From an uncultured Oscillospiraceae bacterium (GTDB lineage Bacteria; Bacillota; Clostridia; Oscillospirales; Ruminococcaceae): a stretch of DNA of 43,022 bases. The DNA lies in the NCBI GenBank assembly GCA_900539195.1, contig UQBC01000022.1, positions 1-43,022 of the forward strand, read 5' to 3'. The notes beneath the pieces are model-generated. The model worked only from the letters and a program-made list of their open reading frames with translations. It searched no databases and was not told the origin of the DNA. A program made the position numbers and the translations under genes. This document shows, in pieces, positions 8,595 to 16,415 of this stretch. The first letter of the stretch is position 1, and each line of letters opens with the position of its first letter.

Positions 8595-8875
8595 GCAAAA
8601 ATGCAGATAAATCATTTGACACAAAATTAAAATAGGATAAGTAAAAGAATTTCGCACAGCCATAAAAAACGGCTGTGCGAAAGCATTTTTGCTTACTGCG
8701 TCAACCGCCCCTCAACGTACATTTGTACGCCTGTCGGGGCTGTTTCCTTGTCTGCGTGTGTTTCTCAACGTCTTCTTTTTTGCAAAAGTCCAACATATTT
8801 TACCGCCGGTAGCGGAGGTTGAGCCAAGATTAATCCGTCAGAACGGCGAATCTGAGGCGGCACATTGCCGCACCG
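8595..8875. other. Intergenic region with nested inverted repeats, possible repeat element
   Basis: I see no supported gene in this stretch. It holds an inverted repeat pair, GCAAAAATGC (8595-8604) and GCATTTTTGC (8683-8692), enclosing the terminator. After it come a GTACATTTGTAC palindrome and a CGCCCC...GGGGCTG pairing near 8707-8752. The only open frame (from TTG at 8689) has low-complexity content and no ribosome site. The nested symmetric structure suggests a dispersed intergenic repeat, but a second copy is not present in this window. Confidence 0.35.
8651..8690 (+). terminator. Intrinsic terminator hairpin
   Basis: TTCGCACAGCC (8651-8661) and GGCTGTGCGAA (8671-8681) form a perfect 11-base stem, followed by AGCATTTTT. 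It could end read-through from the HAD-GNAT pair. Confidence 0.65.
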
Positions 8876-9799
8876 CTATTCGCTGAAATCCGTAACTATG
8901 TACTTCGGCGCACCGGGAGTGGAATACACCCACCGATCAATATGCCCCTCCGTAATGAAATACGGCGCTTCAAGCGGAACACAGCCGTCATCACAGCAAT
9001 TTACTATTATCAGCTTGATTTTCATTTTTTCGGGTATAATTGCCTTGATATACACGCAAGCGCAATCTCCCACCTTTATTCCGCTTTTAAGCTCCGCCAG
9101 CCCTGCGAGATTCGGCGCAAGCTCTATAAAAATCCCGTAGTCCTCTATCGACCTTACAATGCCCGGAACGGTTTCACCTACCGCAAAGCGCTCGGCATTC
9201 TGTTGCCACGTTCCGAGAAGCTCCTTGTGAGTAAGGCAGATATGTCCCTCATCTCTGCCCTTGACCACCGCAAAAATATCGTAGCCTACCGAAAATCTGT
9301 CCGCAGGATGAACTATCCTCGACACTGAAATAGCGTCAATCGGTATCATTGACGCAATGCCGCAGCCTATATCCACAAAGCAGCCAAACTGTTCAAGATG
9401 CGTTACCCTCGCTCCTATAATATCACCGGGAGTAAGCTTTGATACATATTCCTTGTCCGCCTCCTCCTGCGCCGCTTTTCTTGACAGGATCGCCACAGGC
9501 TCACTGCCGGTTTCGTCTATCTTCGTTATCTTGAAGCAGACAGGCTTTCCCACTCTTGATATAAGCGCTATATCCCGTGTTGCACCGCTTTCTATGCCTA
9601 TTGCACCCTCACTGCGGGGGATTATTCCCTTCATACAGCCAAGGTCGACGTGCATATTATGCTCGGCGTCGCATACGGTACACGGCGCTTCAAGTATAGC
9701 CCCCGACACCGCCGACTGCATAAGCGTTTTTGCCGATTGCAGCGCTATCGTGTTCTCTCTGTCCGCAAGCCTTCTTCCCTCAGGTAAAAATTCCGTCAT
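8876..9799 (-). CDS. S1-domain RNA-binding protein, ribosomal protein S1-like
   Basis: The 307-residue protein contains about three S1/OB domains (roughly residues 32-110, 125-195 and 207-265). The second and third are clear (DIIGARVTHLEQFGCFVDIG and ETVPGIVRSIEDYGIFIELA). Short S1 proteins of this kind in Firmicutes are usually annotated as S1 homologues involved in mRNA binding or ribosome function. The first domain, after an N-terminal helix, is weaker. The start at 9799 (MTEFLPEG) has AGGAAGG 13 bases upstream, a slightly long spacing. The longer frame to 9889 is less likely because its extra 30 residues look non-coding. The gene is divergent from the CotH gene. Confidence 0.85.
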   Translation of the reverse strand: MTEFLPEGRRLADRENTIALQSAKTLMQSAVSGAILEAPCTVCDAEHNMHVDLGCMKGIIPRSEGAIGIESGATRDIALISRVGKPVCFKITKIDETGSEPVAILSRKAAQEEADKEYVSKLTPGDIIGARVTHLEQFGCFVDIGCGIASMIPIDAISVSRIVHPADRFSVGYDIFAVVKGRDEGHICLTHKELLGTWQQNAERFAVGETVPGIVRSIEDYGIFIELAPNLAGLAELKSGIKVGDCACVYIKAIIPEKMKIKLIIVNCCDDGCVPLEAPYFITEGHIDRWVYSTPGAPKYIVTDFSE

Positions 9800-9927
9800 T
9801 TGAAATACCGATCCTTCCTCGTTTTGTTTTCTTTTTACCAGTTTATGAAAGATACATCCGGAATATGTTAATGCGATTCTGCAATTCAATTTCTACAGAT
9901 TTTCTGATTAAATTCCAATAATTATCG

Positions 9928-9956
9928 TTGATTTTAACAAGTTTTTCTGATACAAT
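9928..9956 (+). promoter_or_regulatory. Promoter of the CotH-family gene
   Basis: TTGATT (9928-9933) and TACAAT (9951-9956) are separated by 17 bases, about 54 bases before the ATG at 10010. Confidence 0.65.
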
Positions 9957-10009
9957 AGAATCTATACAGGCGCAGTGCGCCGCTAAACCTTAATCTGAAC
10001 GGAGAAACC

Positions 10010-12409
10010 ATGTTTATTCAAAGCGGAACATTAAAACGCGTGGGGCTGCTCGCCGCAGTAGTTGCTGTCGGCACAGCCGCCGCAATAACCTATAATACAT
10101 TTCTGTCATCAGACAGCGGGCTTCCTGAGGTGCTCACTCCCCTTCAGCCCATAGCAAAGGACGATGAAGGCGAGGTAAAGCAGAAAACGGATATTGCCTT
10201 TTCCCCCGAAGAAAGCTTTTTCAGCGAGGATATAACCGTTGAGCTTACGGCAAAGGACAAGAATGCCAGGATCTATTACACAACGGACGGCAGTACACCC
10301 ACCGAAAAATCATCTGCATACTCTTCACCGATAAAGGTGCGGAGCGGTAAAGACGTCACAGCCAAAACCATAAAAGCTATTGCGGTAAGCGAGGACGGCA
10401 CTTCCGAAGTGTTCACCAAAAGCTATGTTACAGGCGATGATGTGGCTGAACGTTTTGAGGACGGAACTTATGTATTCGTGCTGTCTACAGACGATGTGAA
10501 TCTGTACGATTATGAAAAAGGCATCGCTGTAGCGGGAAAGATCCGTGACGACTGGATAGCAAACGAGTATGACGGAAAAAGCGAAATCACGCCAAACGAC
10601 CCTGCAAACTGGAATCAGGAAGGTATGGATGGCGAAAGGCCTATGTATGTCGAGGCTTTTTCAAGCAGCGGAGAGCTTCTTGTTTCACAGCAGGCAGGCG
10701 CAAGAGTTGCAGGTGCATATTCTGCCGCAGTTGACCAGAAATCGTGGAAGCTTATAGCAAGAACTATGTATACCCCGGACAAGGGTAAATTCGGCTACCC
10801 GTTCTTCAGCGACGCTACCGATGAAAGCGGTGCGATTCTCACAAAGATTGACCGCATAGTATTGCGTAACGGCGCAAACGACCGTGAATTTGCAGGTGTG
10901 CGTGACGAGCTTTCGATGTCGCTTGCGAAGCAGTCAGGCTACCTTGACGCACAATCGACCGCCCCAGCGGCAGTATTCCTCAACGGAAAGTATTACGGTT
11001 TTGCATGGCTCCATCAGAATTTCAGCCGTGCATATCTCGAAGAACGCTACGGCGGCACAAAGGATAACTACCAGGTGGTAGGAAAAGCCGAGGGCGAGAT
11101 AGTCGATGAAAACGCAGAAGGTGCGGCAGACGATTATAACAAGGTCCTTGAGCTTGCAAAGAGCGGACTTACCGACGACAAGAAATTCGACCAGTTCTGC
11201 TCTATGGTGGACATAGACAACTATATGCACTACCTTGCAATGCAGTTATTTGTCGACAACCGTGACTGGCCCGGAAACAACTATAAAGTGTGGCGCTATG
11301 TTGCGTCCGAGGGTGAAGAGGTAACAAGCAAGTATCAGGACGGCAAGTGGAGATATTTCTTCTACGATGCAGAATTTGCCTGGGGACTTTATTCGGACGG
11401 ATACGCAAACAAGACGTTGACCAAGATTTTAAACGGCACTCACCCCGCAGGCGGCTCAGTGCTTATAACCGCACTTATGGAGCGTGCGGATATGCGTGAA
11501 AAGCTGGCGAGCAACCTCTGCGACCTTATAGGCGGTGCATTCAGCACCGAAAATATTCTTGCAACGCTTGAGCAGAAGCTTGCAGACAGCGACAAGGAGC
11601 AGCTGTACGCTCTGAACAAGGGTATCACGTCAACGTGGGCAAACGAGGGTACGTTTGAAAACAGCAGAAATGAAATAAGAGAGTTTGCCGACAAGCGTGC
11701 AAATATCATTCTCAGCGATATCTGCCGTAATTTCGGAATAGACAAGGACGATACATACAAGGTAAAGCTGAACGGTGCAAAGGGTCTTAAGGTCACTATG
11801 AACATTCAGACCGTCAAGGACGCAAATACGGCAACAGCCGAATATTTCACGCCCTACAAGGTAAAGCTGACAGCCGAGGATATGTCCGGCTACACCTTCA
11901 CAAGCTGGGAGATAAACGGCAAGACCTATACCGACCGTGAGATAACTATCGACAGCTCAATGGCTAAAAAGGGCAAGATTACTATAAACGCACGCAGTGA
12001 AAAAACATCGTCTACAGGCGATCTGCTGTATATAAGCGAGGTCTACACAGGCGGAGACGCCGACTGGATAGAGCTTTACAACCCCAACGACAACGACGTA
12101 TCTACAAGAGGCCTTTATCTTACGGATAAGGATGATATGCTTAACCGCTACAAGATACCCACTGTCAACGTAAAGCCTCATTCAACGCTCACGATAGTAT
12201 GCAAGAACAACAAGTCTGAAAATACGCTGATGAAAATGCAGACGAATTTCAGCCTTAAAACAGGCGAAACGCTGATACTCAGCAACGAAAGCGGAGAAAT
12301 TCTCGGCAGGGTCGCAATAATCGATTGTGACGAGAACGAATCTCTTGTAAGACAGCGTGACGGAAGCTACGCAAAGGGTACGCCGACCTTTGAAAATAAC
12401 AGCCAATAA
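10010..12409 (+). CDS. CotH-family cell-surface protein with chitobiase-like, InlB-repeat and lamin-tail domains
   Basis: The 799-residue protein begins with an N-terminal membrane anchor or signal (about residues 10-30). Next is a chitobiase C-terminal/Fn3-like domain (about 65-145, with the IYYTTDGSTPT hallmark), then a CotH kinase-like domain (about 155-570), with NGKYYG, an NNYKVWR segment and FYDAEFAWG as recognisable motifs. An InlB B-repeat-like unit follows (about 585-665, YTFTSWEINGKTYT), and then a C-terminal lamin-tail domain (about 675-795, LYISEVYTGGDADWIELYNP). CotH proteins are atypical kinases first known from spore coats, and in gut Clostridia they are often large exported surface proteins. 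Export and surface location are inferred from domain content. A GGAGA ribosome site precedes the ATG. It is a single-gene unit with its own promoter and terminator. Confidence 0.92.
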   Translation: MFIQSGTLKRVGLLAAVVAVGTAAAITYNTFLSSDSGLPEVLTPLQPIAKDDEGEVKQKTDIAFSPEESFFSEDITVELTAKDKNARIYYTTDGSTPTEKSSAYSSPIKVRSGKDVTAKTIKAIAVSEDGTSEVFTKSYVTGDDVAERFEDGTYVFVLSTDDVNLYDYEKGIAVAGKIRDDWIANEYDGKSEITPNDPANWNQEGMDGERPMYVEAFSSSGELLVSQQAGARVAGAYSAAVDQKSWKLIARTMYTPDKGKFGYPFFSDATDESGAILTKIDRIVLRNGANDREFAGVRDELSMSLAKQSGYLDAQSTAPAAVFLNGKYYGFAWLHQNFSRAYLEERYGGTKDNYQVVGKAEGEIVDENAEGAADDYNKVLELAKSGLTDDKKFDQFCSMVDIDNYMHYLAMQLFVDNRDWPGNNYKVWRYVASEGEEVTSKYQDGKWRYFFYDAEFAWGLYSDGYANKTLTKILNGTHPAGGSVLITALMERADMREKLASNLCDLIGGAFSTENILATLEQKLADSDKEQLYALNKGITSTWANEGTFENSRNEIREFADKRANIILSDICRNFGIDKDDTYKVKLNGAKGLKVTMNIQTVKDANTATAEYFTPYKVKLTAEDMSGYTFTSWEINGKTYTDREITIDSSMAKKGKITINARSEKTSSTGDLLYISEVYTGGDADWIELYNPNDNDVSTRGLYLTDKDDMLNRYKIPTVNVKPHSTLTIVCKNNKSENTLMKMQTNFSLKTGETLILSNESGEILGRVAIIDCDENESLVRQRDGSYAKGTPTFENNSQ

Positions 12410-12416
12410 ACAAGGC

Positions 12417-12456
12417 AGCCGTGCATTACAGAACTTCGGCAATGCACGGCTTTTTC
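12417..12456 (+). terminator. Terminator of the CotH-family gene
   Basis: AGCCGTGCATT (12417-12427) pairs perfectly with AATGCACGGCT (12441-12451), followed by TTTTT. Confidence 0.85.
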
Positions 12457-12488
12457 ACACGAAAATATCAGATATTTTGTCAAGACTC

Positions 12489-12527
12489 AATAGCCGCAGA
12501 TAAGCTTTTTCCTTACCTGCGGCTATT
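12489..12527 (-). terminator. Strong hairpin overlapping the end of the glycosyltransferase-like gene
   Basis: AATAGCCGCAGATAAG (12489-12504) pairs with CTTACCTGCGGCTATT (12512-12527) with one mismatch. The right arm covers the last codons and the stop (12513-12515) of the minus-strand gene. No T-run follows on the minus strand, so this may stabilise the 3' end of the seven-gene transcript rather than terminate it. The nearby 17-base palindrome AAAATATC-A-GATATTTT (12462-12478) has no clear role. Confidence 0.45.
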
Positions 12528-13343
12528 CTCAATATTATCAACTATATACCCATACTCCGGGTACGATTTTCTTATCCTCTGCCTGCAACGTTCACAGAAC
12601 TTGTCAAGCTGTGCCTTGTCGTCACGCATTTTCTGCTTTGCGCCCCAAAGGTGAGTAAACTTATTCTGCGGCAAAAAAAGCCTGTCCTTGTCAAGAAGCG
12701 TTGTATATTCAATACCGCATCTTTTCGCAAGCATAGGGAGCAATCTCTGTTCTGCGAAAACCATATATGTAAGATAATCTCCGCCGTACACCGCCGACTT
12801 CATAAACGCTATGGAGCGTGATGTGTAATACTGCTTGAAATCCTCATCGGGAATATACAAAAACGCCGTATTGAGCGGTAACGTTGTATAATCAAGTCCC
12901 TCGTCAAGCACCTTGCCTTTCAGCCTGAACGATGAAACATCGGGGTAGACGGACGGTATAAGATCCTCTTCATGCGCCGCTATTATCTTATCCTCGAACG
13001 GCGGATCCTCCCATACTATGAAATCCGTATCTATCATAGCGCATGGAGCAGGAAACTGTTGTAAAGCGATCAGCTTTCCCCCTGCCCAGAACATAACAGG
13101 GTCTATCCCGTCAAGATCATCGGGTATAACAACCTTTATATCATTCCATATATTGTTTATCCCCAGAGCGGAAAAAAGCTCTGCTCCTGCGCTGTCGGTA
13201 AGCATAGTTATACTGTTACCGTTCTTGCGCCATTGCAAAGCCGAAATCACTGTGCAGTATATGTCAGGAAGGCTCATAGTGAGCTTCTTACCCGGATTCT
13301 TGGCGAAAAAAGCCGCCGATGAAAATGAATGGAATCCGTTCAT
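12513..13343 (-). CDS. Glycosyltransferase-like protein coupled to the GSF-repeat gene
   Basis: The 276-residue protein is not confidently assigned. It has the feel of a GT-A-type nucleotide-sugar enzyme. An N-terminal region predicts alternating strands and helices, and a mid-protein CAMIDTDFIVWEDP segment holds an Asp-Thr-Asp (DxD-like) after a hydrophobic strand. Further along, the NTAFLYIPDEDFKQYYTSRS and MVFAEQRLLPMLAKRCG segments resemble the fold of capsule or lipopolysaccharide-type transferases. It may belong to an uncharacterised family such as DUF6734, but this is recollection and not certain. Its ATG overlaps the stop of the upstream GSF-repeat gene (ATGA, 13340-13343), so the two are made together. 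It has no signal peptide or membrane helix, so it is probably cytoplasmic. Confidence 0.75.
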   Translation of the reverse strand: MNGFHSFSSAAFFAKNPGKKLTMSLPDIYCTVISALQWRKNGNSITMLTDSAGAELFSALGINNIWNDIKVVIPDDLDGIDPVMFWAGGKLIALQQFPAPCAMIDTDFIVWEDPPFEDKIIAAHEEDLIPSVYPDVSSFRLKGKVLDEGLDYTTLPLNTAFLYIPDEDFKQYYTSRSIAFMKSAVYGGDYLTYMVFAEQRLLPMLAKRCGIEYTTLLDKDRLFLPQNKFTHLWGAKQKMRDDKAQLDKFCERCRQRIRKSYPEYGYIVDNIENSRR

Positions 13344-13975
13344 ATAAGATGTATCCCGTATCCGTAGCGGTTAAGCGGTTCGGACGAGAAGAAGAGCATA
13401 AGCGCTTTCGGTGTGAAGCTTCCGCCCTCGCACAGCTCATCATAGGAAAAACTGCCCGAAAGAAAACTTGTTATATCAAAACTGCCGATATTGAACGAGC
13501 CAAAACTCGTTTTACCCGAGCCGTACTCATATTCGTATTCATATTGATGCTTATAAGAACCGAACGAACCTGCAAAAGAAGATGACGTAAAAGAACCGAC
13601 AAACGAACCGCTTCCCGTCATAACCGGAAATCTGAACGAACCGTCTGCCGATAAAACAACTGTTCCTGCTTCACGCTTTAAAAACGGAGGTGTCACCGTT
13701 TTGAAATGATAACCGCCGTACTCACCGCTGTTATTTTCGCATTCGGCTTCTTCATTTGTTCCTGTGAATATATCCTCAAGTGCCTTGTCCACGTCGCCGT
13801 TTCTGTCGATGTTATCAATTCTTGCCGCTTCGTTATCATAGCCTCCGAGCCTTAGCCAGTCGGCAAGTCTGCCGCCGAGATAATAGCCTTTAACATCGGT
13901 TATATTGAAATTGTCCCTGATACCGTCAAGGTCGGATACCTTTACTCCGCCTATCCAGAGGCAACAGTTCTGCAT
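13340..13975 (-). CDS. GSF/YE-repeat protein with a YYxxGRLxxWL N-terminal domain
   Basis: The 211-residue protein has two parts. Residues 1-75 form a compact domain (LWIGGVKVSDLDGIRDNF, YYLGGRLADWL, then an acidic DKALEDIF) of a type I have seen at the N-termini of otherwise unrelated bacterial proteins; I cannot name the family. Residues 110-190 are low complexity. They contain about eight Gly-Ser-Phe triplets (for example at 112-114, 123-125, 127-129, 136-138, 159-161, 164-166, 174-176 and 185-187), several further Ser-Phe pairs, and a YEYEYEYG tract (145-152). A GAAAGGA ribosome site precedes the ATG. The gene lies 30 bases after the CCA-like gene and overlaps the glycosyltransferase-like gene by four bases. 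The Ser-rich repeats could be a modification target or a scaffold. This is inference. Confidence 0.8.
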   Translation of the reverse strand: MQNCCLWIGGVKVSDLDGIRDNFNITDVKGYYLGGRLADWLRLGGYDNEAARIDNIDRNGDVDKALEDIFTGTNEEAECENNSGEYGGYHFKTVTPPFLKREAGTVVLSADGSFRFPVMTGSGSFVGSFTSSSFAGSFGSYKHQYEYEYEYGSGKTSFGSFNIGSFDITSFLSGSFSYDELCEGGSFTPKALMLFFSSEPLNRYGYGIHLI

Positions 13976-14005
13976 AACATCAATCCTTTCGTAAGCGTAC
14001 CTTTT

Positions 14006-15403
14006 TCAGCGGCGTACACTTTTTCTCACCATATCAAGCAGTATCGGAGCAAAGTTCAGAGAAGGTTCAGCCAGTACCGCCTCATACAGCGAATTTATAA
14101 CAACCCTCGCCTGTGCTTTATTTGCGACAAGACGGTGCGTGATAAGATCGTTTTCCTTTACGGCAAGCTGTGACACGCTATAGCATTCGCCCGACGCTAT
14201 AATGTCGTCAAGCATTGTCACCGTCCTGCGGTACATTGCTATAACACCCTCGTGCACCGTCGGCTTTGCCGTATCATCGGCTATCCGCAGTTTGAGCAGT
14301 TTTTTCAGCTCGTCATGTGAATATTCGCAGAGCAGGCGTTTAAGCGCTACCCTGTCCTCTGTAAAAGCAACATCGTGTGATTCGATCAGCATATCGGTGT
14401 CACTTCTCAGCTTAATGTCAGCTTTATACTTCTCGAAGAAATTTTCCGCCGTTATCCTGCCATATTCGCCGTGCCCGTAAAAAAAGGTATTACCGTGAGA
14501 ATCACGGCATTTGCAGTCGGGAATACCGACATTATGAAACAACATTGCATACCTTAAATCCGCCTGCGGCGGTGCAAACTCAACGCTCTTTGAAATATGT
14601 TCCCAGAGTGTACAGTCGTAATATCTGTCCTTATATCTTTGCGTTTTGAGAAGCTCCGGCTCGATTGCCGCAAACACCTCCGGAAAGCGTGTCATAACCG
14701 CAGAAATGTTCCGCGTCATAAGCACCTTTGTAAAACGTCTGAACAGTTCACGCCTGTCCGCTTCACACAGCAGATGTGCATTTGCCTTTATTGCGTCTGC
14801 CGTAACGCTGTCGATCTCATAATTCTCTCCGCCGAGCAGTTCAAGCGCTGTCAGCATATTGAACGGGTTTGTAACAAGGCTCGACTTGGGTTCGAGTTTA
14901 AGTGTCAGCTCGTTTTCGTCAAGATCATTTTCGTGCCACATCACAACGGGATATTCGCCTATCGCTTTCAGCGTTATCACTCCGTCCTTTATGCACGGCA
15001 TACCGTCAAACGGATCTCTGAATCCTTTTCTTGGATGGTATGCGATTGCAAATGCAGAAAAATCACGGTGAACAAGGTCGAAAATGTAATTGTCGGTATA
15101 GACTGCTTTTCCGTCCTTTATCTCGCCGCAATAGCTTGACACCTGTATTACAAGTCCAAGCGATGAAACCATAACACTGCTCATATCCTCGTTCTGTGAT
15201 ACGATACGCATATCACGGAACACATACAACATTTCGCTAAAGTCCGCCGTAGTGATAATATCATAATCCATAGGCGAGCCGCCTCTCAGCAGTTCAGCTA
15301 CACACTGTCCGACAAAATACGCTTTATTTCCCGCACGCTCAAGCAGTTTAAGCACCTGCAATGCCTGTTCGGGTATATTCAGCGTCTGTCTTTTAACAGC
15401 CAA
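14006..15403 (-). CDS. Degenerate CCA-adding/poly(A) polymerase-family protein
   Basis: Over 465 residues the protein follows the class II CCA tRNA nucleotidyltransferase layout: nucleotidyltransferase head, tRNA-binding neck, and an HD-type C-terminal domain. Several key positions are changed. The GGxVRD loop reads GQCVAE (residues 32-37), so the conserved Gly, Arg and Asp are lost, although the DYD metal-binding pair (46-48) remains. The EDxxR nucleotide-selection motif is absent; the equivalent region near 177-190 reads TNPFNMLTALELL. The HD pair reads His290-Asn291 in LFHNVGIPDC. The later FYGHGEYG and IESHD elements of the HD domain persist. The gene is full length without a frameshift, so it looks maintained under selection with a changed function, perhaps RNA binding. 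It sits between ttcA and the GSF-repeat gene in one operon. Confidence 0.85.
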   Translation of the reverse strand: MAVKRQTLNIPEQALQVLKLLERAGNKAYFVGQCVAELLRGGSPMDYDIITTADFSEMLYVFRDMRIVSQNEDMSSVMVSSLGLVIQVSSYCGEIKDGKAVYTDNYIFDLVHRDFSAFAIAYHPRKGFRDPFDGMPCIKDGVITLKAIGEYPVVMWHENDLDENELTLKLEPKSSLVTNPFNMLTALELLGGENYEIDSVTADAIKANAHLLCEADRRELFRRFTKVLMTRNISAVMTRFPEVFAAIEPELLKTQRYKDRYYDCTLWEHISKSVEFAPPQADLRYAMLFHNVGIPDCKCRDSHGNTFFYGHGEYGRITAENFFEKYKADIKLRSDTDMLIESHDVAFTEDRVALKRLLCEYSHDELKKLLKLRIADDTAKPTVHEGVIAMYRRTVTMLDDIIASGECYSVSQLAVKENDLITHRLVANKAQARVVINSLYEAVLAEPSLNFAPILLDMVRKSVRR

Positions 15404-15423
15404 GTACGGTCACCTCTTGTTGT

Positions 15424-16149
15424 TTATTTATCGGGGTATCCCCAGCCGTCCACACCGCTCTTTCTGAGTGCCGTGAACATCCTGAGCTTGAAGCCCTTGT
15501 CCTTATGCTCCATATCCCTTAAAAACTCTTTCGTTTTCTGCCTTGTCGTTGTCTTGTCCGCAGGACATACCGACTTTACGACCTCAAGATTATTACGGTT
15601 GCAGGCAGATATTATCTGTGATTCGGGAGCAAGTACAAGCGGACGTATAACGGTTATATCCTTACGGTCAAGGTGCGTTTTAGGCGAAAAACACCCTATT
15701 CTGCCCTCATTGAAAAGATTCATTATAAATGTTTCAATAACATCGTCATTGTGATGCCCGAGAGCAAGCTTATTACAGCCTGCCGCCTTTGCCGCATCAT
15801 GGAGCGCACCTCTTCTCATATTCGCACAAAGCGAACACGGATTAGGCTCTTTTCTTATGTCGAATACTATCTCGCCTATCTGCGTATGAACAAGGCTGAA
15901 AGGCACGTCCAGCTTTTCGCAAAGCCTTGCCACTGCCTCATAGTTATTCGGCACGCCGTTGAAACCGGGGTCAATAGTGACAGCTGTTATGTCATAATCG
16001 AACTCCGCAAACCTTCTCATTTGCGCAAGTCCGGCGAGCAGAACAAGGCTGTCCTTGCCGCCGGATACTCCCACTGCGATTTTGTCGCCCTTTTGTATAA
16101 GGTCGAAATCCTGTACTGCTTTTCTTATATATCCCAGTATCTTCTGCAT
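15424..16149 (-). CDS. ttcA: TtcA-like PP-loop ATPase (tRNA thiolation type)
   Basis: The 241-residue protein has the PP-loop SGGKDS (residues 29-34), the paired cysteines CSLC (105-108), GHHNDDVIETFIMNLF, and a third cysteine in the SVCPAD segment. This matches the TtcA group, whose three cysteines hold an iron-sulfur cluster for 2-thiolation of cytidine 32 in certain tRNAs. In Firmicutes the exact modification by such homologues is less certain, so the symbol is tentative. The ATG shares one base with the stop codon of the upstream small gene (TAATG), implying coupled translation. Confidence 0.87.
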   Translation of the reverse strand: MQKILGYIRKAVQDFDLIQKGDKIAVGVSGGKDSLVLLAGLAQMRRFAEFDYDITAVTIDPGFNGVPNNYEAVARLCEKLDVPFSLVHTQIGEIVFDIRKEPNPCSLCANMRRGALHDAAKAAGCNKLALGHHNDDVIETFIMNLFNEGRIGCFSPKTHLDRKDITVIRPLVLAPESQIISACNRNNLEVVKSVCPADKTTTRQKTKEFLRDMEHKDKGFKLRMFTALRKSGVDGWGYPDK

Positions 16150-16391
16150 TATTTCTTATCCTTTTTGTTCTTGCCGAATCTGAAATAATTCTCACGGTAC
16201 TTTATCGGGATATTCAGCTTTCTGCTCAGCACCATTACGGTTGCGTCCGAAGCGATGGTCAGCGCAATGAAAATTATGCACACAACATAAGCCTTGTCGT
16301 TGTTCATTGCTATTCCGACACCTGCCGCCGCAGCTGCTATCAGCGCAAACAGAAAACGTGTTTTTTTGAATATTCCCAGAGCAAGCTCCAA
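16149..16391 (-). CDS. Small two-helix membrane protein
   Basis: The protein is 80 residues from a TTG start. Two hydrophobic segments (about residues 14-30 and 36-54) are followed by a basic KNKKDKK tail, so it is a small inner-membrane protein with cytoplasmic ends. I do not recognise a family. The AAAGGAGG ribosome site sits seven bases before the TTG at 16391 but almost touches the upstream GTG at 16397, which favours the TTG. It lies between the MacB-like permease (24-base gap) and ttcA (one-base overlap). Confidence 0.75.
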   Translation of the reverse strand: MELALGIFKKTRFLFALIAAAAAGVGIAMNNDKAYVVCIIFIALTIASDATVMVLSRKLNIPIKYRENYFRFGKNKKDKK

Positions 16392-16415
16392 AAACACTCC
16401 TCCTTTATACAGGCA

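Noticed and set aside
8689..8886. 65-codon plus-strand frame from a TTG
   Set aside because: It has no ribosome site or recognisable domain, overlaps the end of the S1 gene, and falls in a region of inverted repeats. Treated as intergenic repeat sequence.
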